Source: Chloroflexota bacterium (GTDB lineage Bacteria; Chloroflexota; Anaerolineae; Anaerolineales; Anaerolineaceae). Taken from it: a stretch of DNA of 64,000 nucleotides. The stretch spans positions 187,942 to 251,941 of the forward strand of contig JAMCRR010000096.1 in NCBI GenBank assembly GCA_023381565.1, given 5' to 3'. Of the stretch, positions 17,852 through 25,587 are shown in pieces (within the stretch, counting starts at the first letter, position 1; every line of letters starts with the position of its first letter). The position numbers were made by a program, and so were the translations under genes. A model generated the notes under the pieces. It did not search any database and had not been told where the DNA came from. It worked only from the letters and a program-made list of their open reading frames with translations.

Positions 17852-17872
17852 GGCACCCCTATCGCGGGTGCC
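17852..17872 (-). terminator. Hairpin of the glycine riboswitch expression platform
   Basis: GGCACCC/GGGTGCC, seven base pairs with a seven-base loop, directly after the second aptamer and followed on the minus strand by a T-rich stretch (TTAGTTTGTGTT). Its first bases overlap the 3' side of the second aptamer, so ligand binding would prevent it from forming, giving the usual glycine-on switch. The T-run is imperfect. Confidence 0.6.
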
Positions 17873-18052
17873 CTCTGTCTATAACCTGAGAGATTCGCCT
17901 CGTTTCGGACGAGGTTTGCCCCATCGGTGCTTATCGACTTTCCAGAGGTATACAGTTGTAGGGTCCTTTTACCTGAGAGTTTCACCTGGAGATTCGCCTA
18001 CTCGCAGGTTTGCCCCTTCGGTGCCCGATCTTAACCAGGCCTCTCCCCTACC
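17871..18052 (-). ncRNA. Tandem glycine riboswitch
   Basis: Two consecutive aptamers in the leader of gcvH. Each has the family core on the minus strand: aptamer 1 has GGGGAGAGG, GCACCGAAGGGGCAAACC and GGCGAATCTCCAGGTGAAA; aptamer 2 has GCACCGATGGGGCAAACC and GGCGAATCTCTCAGGT. They are separated by a short linker, the arrangement known for glycine-sensing leaders. It should switch on the glycine cleavage operon when glycine is abundant. A promoter lies just upstream and a hairpin just downstream. Boundaries are approximate. Confidence 0.94.
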
Positions 18053-18072
18053 TCTGCTAGGTTGGTCCATTC

Positions 18073-18101
18073 ATTCTACGGGTGAAAAGTAGAAACGTCA
18101 A
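18073..18101 (-). promoter_or_regulatory. Promoter of the riboswitch-gcv operon
   Basis: TTGACG (18096-18101, minus strand), a 17-base spacer and TAGAAT (18073-18078). Transcription would begin near 18066, about 15 bases before the first glycine aptamer. Placement between the carboxylase stop and the riboswitch makes gcv an independent transcription unit. Confidence 0.7.
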
Positions 18102-18124
18102 GGGGTGAAATCATGGCAATCGTC

Positions 18125-18616
18125 TTATGCCTGATCGACCCGTGCCAGCAGCACTCCTTTATCGACTTGGGATTGAAACTGGATAGGCATTTTGGAGACT
18201 AACCCGGAGACAGGTGAGCGCAGTTCCATCTGCATTTTCATCGATTCGAGCACTACCAACACCTGACCTTGTTCTACGCGCTCCCCTTCTCTGGCTTTAA
18301 TACTCACCACCATCCCAGGCATGGGTGCGAGGAGATCGCCGAGGTGGTTCTGCTCGCCCCAGGGGCTGCATTGCCCGCGGTCTTTTACTACCTGTGCGAC
18401 AACGCGCCGTCCATCTGAGGTAACATCGTACCTGCGCCTGCCTTGAGACTGCACGTGAAGCTCTTTACTCTGATCTCCCCGGCGCAGAAGATATAAACCC
18501 CCACCATTCAATGGAATCAGGTTGACCTGTTCTTTTTCTCCATTTACCAGGAGCTGATCATCTGAGATTTCGACGATATATTCACGTTTCCCGATGAGAA
18601 CACGGTAGGCTGCCAT
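18125..18616 (-). CDS. Biotin carboxyl carrier protein of acyl-CoA carboxylase
   Basis: 163 residues from the ATG at 18614-18616, preceded by AGGAG. The C-terminal 80 residues are a biotinyl domain with the modified lysine in ESMKMQ and the flanking APMPGMVVSI strand. The N-terminal 80 residues form a separate domain like that in the alpha subunits of propionyl-CoA carboxylases. It carries CO2 from the biotin carboxylase to the carboxyltransferase. Here it is encoded apart from the biotin carboxylase, ten bases after its stop. Confidence 0.92.
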   Translation of the reverse strand: MAAYRVLIGKREYIVEISDDQLLVNGEKEQVNLIPLNGGGLYLLRRGDQSKELHVQSQGRRRYDVTSDGRRVVAQVVKDRGQCSPWGEQNHLGDLLAPMPGMVVSIKAREGERVEQGQVLVVLESMKMQMELRSPVSGLVSKMPIQFQSQVDKGVLLARVDQA

Positions 18617-18626
18617 GATTTTTCTC

Positions 18627-20114
18627 CTATCGATCACCATGCATCTGCTCACGCCAGGCGGTCATTTGCCATGCGTTTCCGGCAAGGGGAATTTTATAAA
18701 TTGCCTGGTTATTTGCTTGATGCGCCAGCAGGGCGGTGGCTAAGGCAACTTCGCGTTCGAGGATTTCATCTTCCTCGCGCTCAGCCGGCTGAAAGGTCTC
18801 TAAGAAAGTTGTGTCGGTGCGACCGGCAAGGAAACTGGGGCTGTCCACGATCTGGGTAAGGAACTCGATATCAGTGGGCACCCCGCCGATCTGTAGCTCA
18901 CGCAAAGCCCGCCTCAGGCGCGAAATCGCGGAAGGGCGGTCCTCGCCCCAGGCGATGACTTTGGCGAGCAGCGAGTCGTAATCCGCCGAAATTGGCAAAC
19001 CAAGATAAAGAGCATCGTCAATACGGATACCTGGCCCACCAGGCTCTTTCAAATAGGTGATTTTCCCGGTGGCCGGTAAGAAACCCTGATCTGGATCCTC
19101 GGCTAATACACGTGCCTCAATCGCCCAGCCCCTGCTTGAAATATCATCTTGGGTGTAGTGCAGAGACCCATCGACCGCCATTTGAAGCTGGGCGCGGATC
19201 AGATCGATCCCGGTGACCATTTCGGTTACCGGATGCTCAACCTGAATGCGAGGATTTACTTCAATGAAATGGAACCGCCCGTGCGTATCGAGGAGGAATT
19301 CCACCGTGCCAAGGCTTCGGTAATTGAGAGCAGTGACCAGACGCAAGGCCGCCTCATGCAGGCGCTGTCGCAGCGCATCGGTCAAGCCAGGGGCTGGCGA
19401 TTCCTCGATCAATTTCTGCCGCCTGCGCTGGATCGAACACTCTCGTTCGCCCAGACACAGGATCCTCCCCTGCCCATCGCCTAAGATCTGAACTTCGATG
19501 TGCCGGGCATGTTGAACGAGCGGCTCGAGAAACACAGTTGCGTTGCCGAAGGCAGCCTGGGCTTCTTGCCGGGCTGCTGCAACCATCCGCTCGAGCTCTT
19601 CATACGAGCGAGCCAGGCGGATTCCGCGGCCACCTCCGCCTGCGGAGGCTTTAATCAGCACGGGAAAATGAACCTGATCAGCCAGTTCGTACGGCGCCGC
19701 TTCGGAAATCGGTACGTCAGGTCCGGGCAGCACGGGGAGACCAGCCTTGCGTGCCGCTTTTCGGGCTTCTAGCTTGTCTCCGGTGAGGGCTATCGTTTCT
19801 GGCCTCGGGCCAATGAAGATTAAACCGGCATCTTCGACCGCTCTGGCAAAATCGGCGTTTTCAGATAAGAATCCGTAACCGGGATGCACCGCGGCGGCGC
19901 CGGTCTTGCGGGCAGCATCCAGAATGGCCGGAATCTGCAGGTAGCTCTCTGCCGCTGGTGTAGGACCGATGCAAATAGCTTCGTCGGCATAGCGCGTGTG
20001 CAATGCTTCTTGATCGCCGTTGGAATAAATCGCCACGCCAGAGAATCCCAGGTCCCGGCACGCCCTTAATACACGCACCGCAATTTCTCCCCTGTTGGCA
20101 ACGAGGATTTTCAT
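18627..20114 (-). CDS. accC: Biotin carboxylase subunit of acetyl/propionyl-CoA carboxylase
   Basis: 495 residues. It uses ATP and bicarbonate to carboxylate biotin. N-terminal KILVANRGEIAVRVLRAC, the ATP-grasp glycine loop KASAGGGGRGIR, the CSIQRRRQKLIEESPAP motif and FIEVNPRIQVEHPVTEMVTG are all present. Length exceeds AccC by about 45 residues, and an extra C-terminal segment resembles that of acyl-CoA carboxylase alpha chains that have lost the biotin domain. It lies between the carboxyltransferase and the biotin carrier in one operon. Confidence 0.95.
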   Translation of the reverse strand: MKILVANRGEIAVRVLRACRDLGFSGVAIYSNGDQEALHTRYADEAICIGPTPAAESYLQIPAILDAARKTGAAAVHPGYGFLSENADFARAVEDAGLIFIGPRPETIALTGDKLEARKAARKAGLPVLPGPDVPISEAAPYELADQVHFPVLIKASAGGGGRGIRLARSYEELERMVAAARQEAQAAFGNATVFLEPLVQHARHIEVQILGDGQGRILCLGERECSIQRRRQKLIEESPAPGLTDALRQRLHEAALRLVTALNYRSLGTVEFLLDTHGRFHFIEVNPRIQVEHPVTEMVTGIDLIRAQLQMAVDGSLHYTQDDISSRGWAIEARVLAEDPDQGFLPATGKITYLKEPGGPGIRIDDALYLGLPISADYDSLLAKVIAWGEDRPSAISRLRRALRELQIGGVPTDIEFLTQIVDSPSFLAGRTDTTFLETFQPAEREEDEILEREVALATALLAHQANNQAIYKIPLAGNAWQMTAWREQMHGDR

Positions 20115-20126
20115 CTCTTGATCTTT

Positions 20127-21668
20127 CTAAAGGGGAATGTTCCCGTGCTTGCGCGTGGGAGTTGAAATGCGCTTGTCACGCAGGCTATCTAAAGCGTCGA
20201 TTAATCGATAGCGCGTCTCAGCAGGCGAGATGACGTTATCCAGGTATCCGCGCGAAGCGGCGACAAAAGGATTTGCCAGCTCTGTGCGATAGTGGTTGGT
20301 CATTTCTGCCTGTATAGTTTGAGGATCCTCCGCCGAGGCAAGCTCTTTCCGGAAGATGATCTGTACGGCGCCTTCTGGGCCCATCACGGCGATCTCGGCG
20401 TTTGGGAGAGACAGGTTGATATCTCCCCCCAGATGTTTGGAGCTCATGACGATATATGCTCCGCCGTAGGCTTTGCGTAAGATGAGAGAAATTTTTGGTA
20501 CGGTGGCTTCTGCATACGCGAAGATCATTTTCGCGCCGTGGCGGATGATGCCCCCGTATTCTTGTTCAGTGCCGGGGAGGAATCCCGGCGTATCGACCAG
20601 GGTGACCAGGGGGATGTGAAAGGCATCGCAAAACCGGATAAAGCGAGCACCTTTATCCGAGGCATTGATATCGAGGACGCCGGCGAGGTAATCGGGTTGG
20701 TTTGCTACAATTCCGACCGGGTTTCCATTGAAGCGCGCAAAACCGACCAGGATATTCTTGGCGTAATCGAGTTGGACTTCGAGAAATTCCCCGTCATCTA
20801 CCAGAGTCTCGATCACAGCGTGGACATCATAAGGCTTTTGCGGGTCGGCAGGGATGATCTCCTCGAGCTCTGGGGTGGAACGCTTCGGGTCGTCCGTTGG
20901 GGTAACCGACGGCGGCGCTGTCAGATTGTTCGAAGGCAGATACGACAGCAGCCAGCGTAGCTGAGCGAGCAGAGCGGCTTCGTCGGGGGCAGTGAAATGA
21001 GCCACCCCGCTTCTGGACCGATGAACCCCGGCGCCTCCCAACGACTCAAAGTCTACCTCCTCATGAGTGACCGTTTTGACCACCTCTGGCCCGGTGATAA
21101 ACATATGCGCCGTCTTTTCGACCATAAAAACGAAATCGGTGATTGCCGGAGAATATACGGCGCCCCCGGCGCAAGGACCTAATATAACGGAGATCTGAGG
21201 AATGACCCCAGAAGCCAGGGTGTTGCGCATAAAGATTTCACCGTAAGCCGCCAGAGAATCGACGCCCTCCTGGATGCGTGCCCCTCCAGAATCGTTCAGG
21301 CCGATCAACGGGGCTCCATTGCGGAGGGCAAGATCCATAATTTTGGCAATTTTCATCCCATGGCTTAAGCCTACCGAGCCGCCCAACACGGTGAAATCTT
21401 GGGCAAAAAGGTAGACTAACCTTCCATCGATCTTGCCCCAACCTATAACGACCCCATCGGTTAATGGATGGGCCTGCTCCATGCCAAAACCGCTTGCCCG
21501 GTGGGTAACAAAAGGATCCAGCTCGGTAAAAGACCCCGGATCCAACAATGCATCGATCCGTTCGCGAGCTGTCCTTTTTCCTTTGGCGTGCTGCTTGGCA
21601 ATTTGAGCCTCGCCACCCCCCAGGCGAGCTGATTCTCGCATGGTTTCTAGCTTGAATTTATCAGACAT
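20127..21668 (-). CDS. Acyl-CoA carboxylase carboxyltransferase (PccB/AccD5-like)
   Basis: 513 residues, the size of beta subunits of propionyl- or acetyl-CoA carboxylases. Motifs include ARERIDALLDPGSF, GGSVGLSHGMKI, NDSGGARIQEGVDSL, GPCAGGAVYSPA and DTPGFLPGTEQE with a C-terminal KAYGGAYIVMSSK. Family knowledge does not allow the acyl specificity to be read here; the selector position cannot be judged without alignment. First gene of the three-gene carboxylase operon. It lies 156 bases downstream of the lipid-synthase PPTase on the same strand, so it may supply malonyl- or methylmalonyl-CoA to that synthase. Confidence 0.93.
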   Translation of the reverse strand: MSDKFKLETMRESARLGGGEAQIAKQHAKGKRTARERIDALLDPGSFTELDPFVTHRASGFGMEQAHPLTDGVVIGWGKIDGRLVYLFAQDFTVLGGSVGLSHGMKIAKIMDLALRNGAPLIGLNDSGGARIQEGVDSLAAYGEIFMRNTLASGVIPQISVILGPCAGGAVYSPAITDFVFMVEKTAHMFITGPEVVKTVTHEEVDFESLGGAGVHRSRSGVAHFTAPDEAALLAQLRWLLSYLPSNNLTAPPSVTPTDDPKRSTPELEEIIPADPQKPYDVHAVIETLVDDGEFLEVQLDYAKNILVGFARFNGNPVGIVANQPDYLAGVLDINASDKGARFIRFCDAFHIPLVTLVDTPGFLPGTEQEYGGIIRHGAKMIFAYAEATVPKISLILRKAYGGAYIVMSSKHLGGDINLSLPNAEIAVMGPEGAVQIIFRKELASAEDPQTIQAEMTNHYRTELANPFVAASRGYLDNVISPAETRYRLIDALDSLRDKRISTPTRKHGNIPL

Positions 21669-21824
21669 AGATCCTGGTGTTCTCTTTAGCTGGGGAGAAT
21701 TTCACCCATTATCGATAAAACCAAAGTAAATACGAATATCAACTTCTGCAAAGGAAACCCCGTTTTATTACGCCAGTTACGCAATATGCGGGAAGGGATC
21801 CAATAATATGCTAGTATCTGGCGA

Positions 21825-22553
21825 TCAATCTATCTGCCAGCATCTGATCTCATGCGCTCTATCGCCGATGAAAAGCGCACCGACATATCCGGGTGCTGGA
21901 TGGAGGGGATAATAGTACCAAGCGCGGTAATCGTCTGGAGAGATGAACGGCTGCGTTTGCTCATCAGTGACCTCAAATGAACGTAAGGAGAGGGCGAATC
22001 CTTTTCCAAGGGCTTTCATATACGCTTCTTTGTGCACCCAACAATCAAAGAAGAACCTTCCCTGCTCTTCAGATGGTAAGCGCTTGAGTATCTCGGCTTC
22101 TCTGGGGAAAAAATATCTCTCGGCGAGTTTTTGGGCATCGGGGAGTGAACGAATTGCCTCCACATCAATCCCAAGCGGATGATTGCGGGAAAAAGCTATA
22201 GCGATCATTTGTCCCGAATGGGATACGTTAAAAAATGGAGCGCTGCTTTCAGCGGAGTAAGGTTTCCCGGAATCGGTGATTTCAATCTGCAAACTATGGG
22301 GAGCGCAGTGCATATATTTAGCGAGGAGCATGCGCAGCATGCCGCGACTCACGGTTGCTTTGAAGCGTGAATCTTCGAATGCCAGCCGGGCTACCCTGCT
22401 GCGTTCTGCAATCGACAACGTCTCGGCAAGCTCTGGGAATAGCACATTCTGCCGGTCGATCCGGGTATACCAGACATGAGCTACACTATCGGGTAGACTG
22501 ATCGATTCTGATGTACGAAGCCACTCGTGGTCGTATACGAACTCTGGGATCAT
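21825..22553 (-). CDS. Sfp-type 4'-phosphopantetheinyl transferase (PfaE role)
   Basis: 242 residues, the size of Sfp/Gsp enzymes, which attach phosphopantetheine from CoA to acyl carrier proteins. The two signature motifs are present: GIDVE at about 128-132 and WVHKEAYMKALGKGF at about 172-186, including the Mg-binding acidic residues. FNVSHSGQMIAIAFS is the third conserved segment. It is the last gene of the lipid synthase operon, 11 bases after the enoyl reductase gene, and should activate the three ACP domains of the large synthase. This placement corresponds to pfaE in PUFA clusters. Confidence 0.93.
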   Translation of the reverse strand: MIPEFVYDHEWLRTSESISLPDSVAHVWYTRIDRQNVLFPELAETLSIAERSRVARLAFEDSRFKATVSRGMLRMLLAKYMHCAPHSLQIEITDSGKPYSAESSAPFFNVSHSGQMIAIAFSRNHPLGIDVEAIRSLPDAQKLAERYFFPREAEILKRLPSEEQGRFFFDCWVHKEAYMKALGKGFALSLRSFEVTDEQTQPFISPDDYRAWYYYPLHPAPGYVGALFIGDRAHEIRCWQID

Positions 22554-22564
22554 CCTGAATCGAT

Positions 22565-24208
22565 TTATATCAACGGCTTTTCTGGCCGGTACTGTTCGAA
22601 ACTGGCGGGGAGGGCAAAACCCTGCAGCCGCAGACTTTGGACCCGAAAGAGATAGGCTGTGCCGGTCAGGATATGCAGGGCGATATCAACTACCTTGCGA
22701 TTATTTATCTCGGCAAGATAGGTGTTACGTATCCAATCGTTGAAAGTACCCATAGATGGACCGCACCAAATTTGATAATCCATTTCGCGCCCGCCTTCAC
22801 CGGTGGTCGACCAGCGCGAGGATAATCCCAGGTACCAGCGGAAGATCAAGGCCATCTTGCGTTTGGGGTTGGCGTTGGCTTTGACAATCTGCTGGGGGTC
22901 ACGTTCAGAAAAGAATTTGATGCACTCTTCCCAGACCTCATCAAAGCTGTATCTAAATATTTGTTTCTCGATCTTATCTTTCTCTTCGGCAGGGATCGCC
23001 TCGATGCTCTCGAAACGTGTGTAAATTTCGTATAGCTTTTGGGCCCGCATTGGAAACAACGTACCGGTTTTTAAAAGCTGTACTTTCACACCCATTTCAA
23101 ACATATCTGCAGCGGGGGCCATTATGACGTCGGTCATGGCGGCTTGAGCCAACAGCTTGCGTGTGTGCTCGCTGGTGCCTGCCTCTACACAAGATTGATT
23201 TGCGGAACCGGTTACGACATAAGCGGCACCCATCATAAAAGCGCTTAATGCTGAAGATGGGGTGCTGATGCCTCCGGCCGCGCCGATTCTCACAGGCTGC
23301 GCATAGAGATATTTTTCCTGGATTTCGTCGCGCAATGCCAGCATGGTGGGTACGAGACAGACCAGCGGCCGGTTATCGGTATGGCCACCCGAATCGGCTT
23401 CGACAGTGATATCGTCTGCCATGGGAATCTGCTGCGCAAGCCTGGCCTGAAGCTCGCTGATCGAACCCTCCTCAAGAAGCTGATTGAGGATTTTTTGCGG
23501 TGCGGGTTCCATGAATTTCGTGGCAACTTCTTTGCGGGAAAGTTTGGCAATGATTTTATGCTTTATCTCCGTCCCGCCGCCTGGGTTCTGGCTTAATCCG
23601 GAAACCCGGTACAAAACGATAGCCGGGGTCAGACCCATGAAGGCTGAGGCTTCGATCGTATCCACGCCATAATTCAAGTAAAGCTCGACCAGCTTCCGCT
23701 CGAGATTTTCTTCGCTGGGGGTATGGATCAGGTTGAATGCATAAGGTCCATCAGGGAGGGCGGATTGGATGCACTGAATCGCGCTCTCAACTCTCGCCGG
23801 GGATAGACCGGCTGCCCCGAAGGATCCCAAAAAACCGGCTTTTCCGAGAGAGATGACCATATTCTCGGAAGCAATCCCATTCGCCATGGCGCCGGTGTAA
23901 TAGGCGTAGCGGGTGCCGTACCACGCTTTGAAAGATGGATCACCCAGGCTTTCGATTGGCAGATTTGGGAGAGAAGTGAGCAGCTCGAATCCCTGGCCTG
24001 AAGCGGAAAGGTCTGAAGAGACCTGGCCGCGGCTGGTTACCCCAACCCCGTTTCTTGATTGAACAACAAACAGCGGCTGGTCTACCTGCAGCAGCTGCAG
24101 CTTAGCCGAAGGTTCATCGTAACTGACCGATTCGGCAGGTCCCTGCCAGGATAACTGGGGAGAAGCGGCTGTTCTCAAAGGACGGATACCGGTGTGCGTT
24201 CCATTCAT
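22565..24208 (-). CDS. pfaD: PfaD-family enoyl reductase (trans-acting)
   Basis: 547 residues. PfaD proteins are FMN-dependent TIM-barrel enoyl reductases of the nitronate monooxygenase superfamily that reduce the double bond in PUFA and related synthases. Typical stretches are LFVVQSRNGVGV and WYGTRYAYYTGAMANGIAS near the N-terminus, KAGFLGSFGAAGLSP, and IGAAGGISTPSSALSAFMMG with VTGSANQSCVEAGTS near the middle (flavin phosphate site). The C-terminus carries the family's helical part with YQIWCGPSMGTFNDW. SD sequence AGGAAG precedes the ATG. It works on ACP-bound chains of the synthase encoded upstream. Confidence 0.95.
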   Translation of the reverse strand: MNGTHTGIRPLRTAASPQLSWQGPAESVSYDEPSAKLQLLQVDQPLFVVQSRNGVGVTSRGQVSSDLSASGQGFELLTSLPNLPIESLGDPSFKAWYGTRYAYYTGAMANGIASENMVISLGKAGFLGSFGAAGLSPARVESAIQCIQSALPDGPYAFNLIHTPSEENLERKLVELYLNYGVDTIEASAFMGLTPAIVLYRVSGLSQNPGGGTEIKHKIIAKLSRKEVATKFMEPAPQKILNQLLEEGSISELQARLAQQIPMADDITVEADSGGHTDNRPLVCLVPTMLALRDEIQEKYLYAQPVRIGAAGGISTPSSALSAFMMGAAYVVTGSANQSCVEAGTSEHTRKLLAQAAMTDVIMAPAADMFEMGVKVQLLKTGTLFPMRAQKLYEIYTRFESIEAIPAEEKDKIEKQIFRYSFDEVWEECIKFFSERDPQQIVKANANPKRKMALIFRWYLGLSSRWSTTGEGGREMDYQIWCGPSMGTFNDWIRNTYLAEINNRKVVDIALHILTGTAYLFRVQSLRLQGFALPASFEQYRPEKPLI

Positions 24209-24224
24209 CTTTCTTCTTCCTTCT

Positions 24225-25565
24225 CTATTTAGCTTCGGTTATTTCGATAGCTGCATGCTTAATTTCGTATATTCTAGAATGATCCGTCCAGACACTGGCG
24301 TTACCCATTACAAAGATGCCGGAGTTGGTATTACGGATCGATTCGACAATCACTTCGAGTGTCATTTTGCGGTGAGTGGGGATCATCTGGCCGCGGTATT
24401 TCCAAGAGATCTCGTGATCGATCGCCTGCCCGAAGCGGGGAGCGGTGAAGGTTTCCCCGAGATTGGCTTGCGACGCATAGAACTGGAGCGTGTTGAGCAC
24501 CGCTTCAACCGCCAGCGAGCCGGGCATCACCGGATCTTCGTAGAAATGGGCTTTGAAATACCAATCGGAGGGGTTGATTCCCTGCTCGGCTCGGATAATA
24601 GCTGCCGCATTCTGCTTAAGATCGTCAGCGATATGGATTTTATCCAGAGAAACCAGGCGGCTTTTACCCGGTTGGAGGGAAGGCTGTCTGCCGGAAGTGG
24701 CAAAGGATCTCGGATCGAGCGAGATCCATGCCTGAGTGGAGATGTCTGCCAGCATATCTGGCAGGGTATCCATCCCGCCATCCAGACCGACCTGCTTGGC
24801 CATTGCTTCCCGTGAAAAATAACCAAAAACAGCCTCCCCCTCAAAAAATACCTGTCCTTCGAGGGTCAAGGAGTATTTGAATTTCTGAATAATCGTGTTT
24901 CCGGAAAGGGTTGTAGAAGCCAAAACTGCCTGGTTGGTAATCGTCTTTCCCCCGGCATCTATCTGTTTGACAACGCGCGCATTGCCATCTAAGTTTCGAA
25001 AGTAGAGATCTTCCCTTGGTAACAGGAAAGATGTGCCTAGAAATGCCGATAAGAAACCGCACGGCTGCATGGCGATCTCCATCAGGATTGAATAGGGGAG
25101 GTCGGAGTTAGGATAATGAGAAAGGAACCAGGCATCCTCAGGCACATCGTATTCGCTGATGATGCTCGCCTGGCCGGTAAACACATGACGGCTCCCCTGG
25201 ATCGATATCACGCGGCTCATCAATAAAAAATCACCATTCGGGATGCGCGGGATGCGGCGACCTTCGAAAACACGGAACTCAGGTCCAAAACACCTGACGA
25301 CCGATCCTTGAGCGAACTCATCGAGGTGGGTGCGATCGAACAGATAGTTTTGCCGGGCAACGCTGCCGGAAGGATGGGATAGAGCTTGCATCGCATGCAG
25401 GTGCGCTTCAGTGAGGAGCGCGGTTTCTTCCAGGATGCTGCGTCGGGTATCCAGGAAGCTGGCATGCGCACGGGATAGATTTGCCGCGGTCATTCCTAAA
25501 TGCTGGAGATGCAGGTCGATAAGGTCCACGGGGGAGTGTGCTGGAGGAGGTGTGGGTTCATTCAT
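24225..25565 (-). CDS. Double hot-dog dehydratase/isomerase, equivalent to the C-terminal part of PfaC
   Basis: 446 residues; a GTG 42 bases upstream is open but the ATG at 25563-25565 is preferred. Two FabA-like domains are visible. The first (about 60-230) shows FAQGSVVRCFGPEFRVFEG and the motif LPYSILMEIAMQPCGFLSAF. The second (about 290-440) shows WYFKAHFYEDPVMPGSLAVEA, with the FabA catalytic histidine and a glutamate at the second catalytic position. In canonical PUFA synthases these two domains follow KS and CLF domains in one PfaC chain; here they stand alone. Such domains dehydrate the beta-hydroxy intermediate and can place double bonds. It lies 22 bases after the PfaB-like gene. 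Confidence 0.92.
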   Translation of the reverse strand: MNEPTPPPAHSPVDLIDLHLQHLGMTAANLSRAHASFLDTRRSILEETALLTEAHLHAMQALSHPSGSVARQNYLFDRTHLDEFAQGSVVRCFGPEFRVFEGRRIPRIPNGDFLLMSRVISIQGSRHVFTGQASIISEYDVPEDAWFLSHYPNSDLPYSILMEIAMQPCGFLSAFLGTSFLLPREDLYFRNLDGNARVVKQIDAGGKTITNQAVLASTTLSGNTIIQKFKYSLTLEGQVFFEGEAVFGYFSREAMAKQVGLDGGMDTLPDMLADISTQAWISLDPRSFATSGRQPSLQPGKSRLVSLDKIHIADDLKQNAAAIIRAEQGINPSDWYFKAHFYEDPVMPGSLAVEAVLNTLQFYASQANLGETFTAPRFGQAIDHEISWKYRGQMIPTHRKMTLEVIVESIRNTNSGIFVMGNASVWTDHSRIYEIKHAAIEITEAK

Positions 25566-25587
25566 CGTTGGTTTTCCGGGATGGAGA

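Noticed and set aside
21669-21824. Terminator or promoter between the PPTase and the carboxyltransferase genes
   Set aside because: Only a very short hairpin (CGCA/TGCG) and no -35/-10 pair with normal spacing are seen, so neither is reported.
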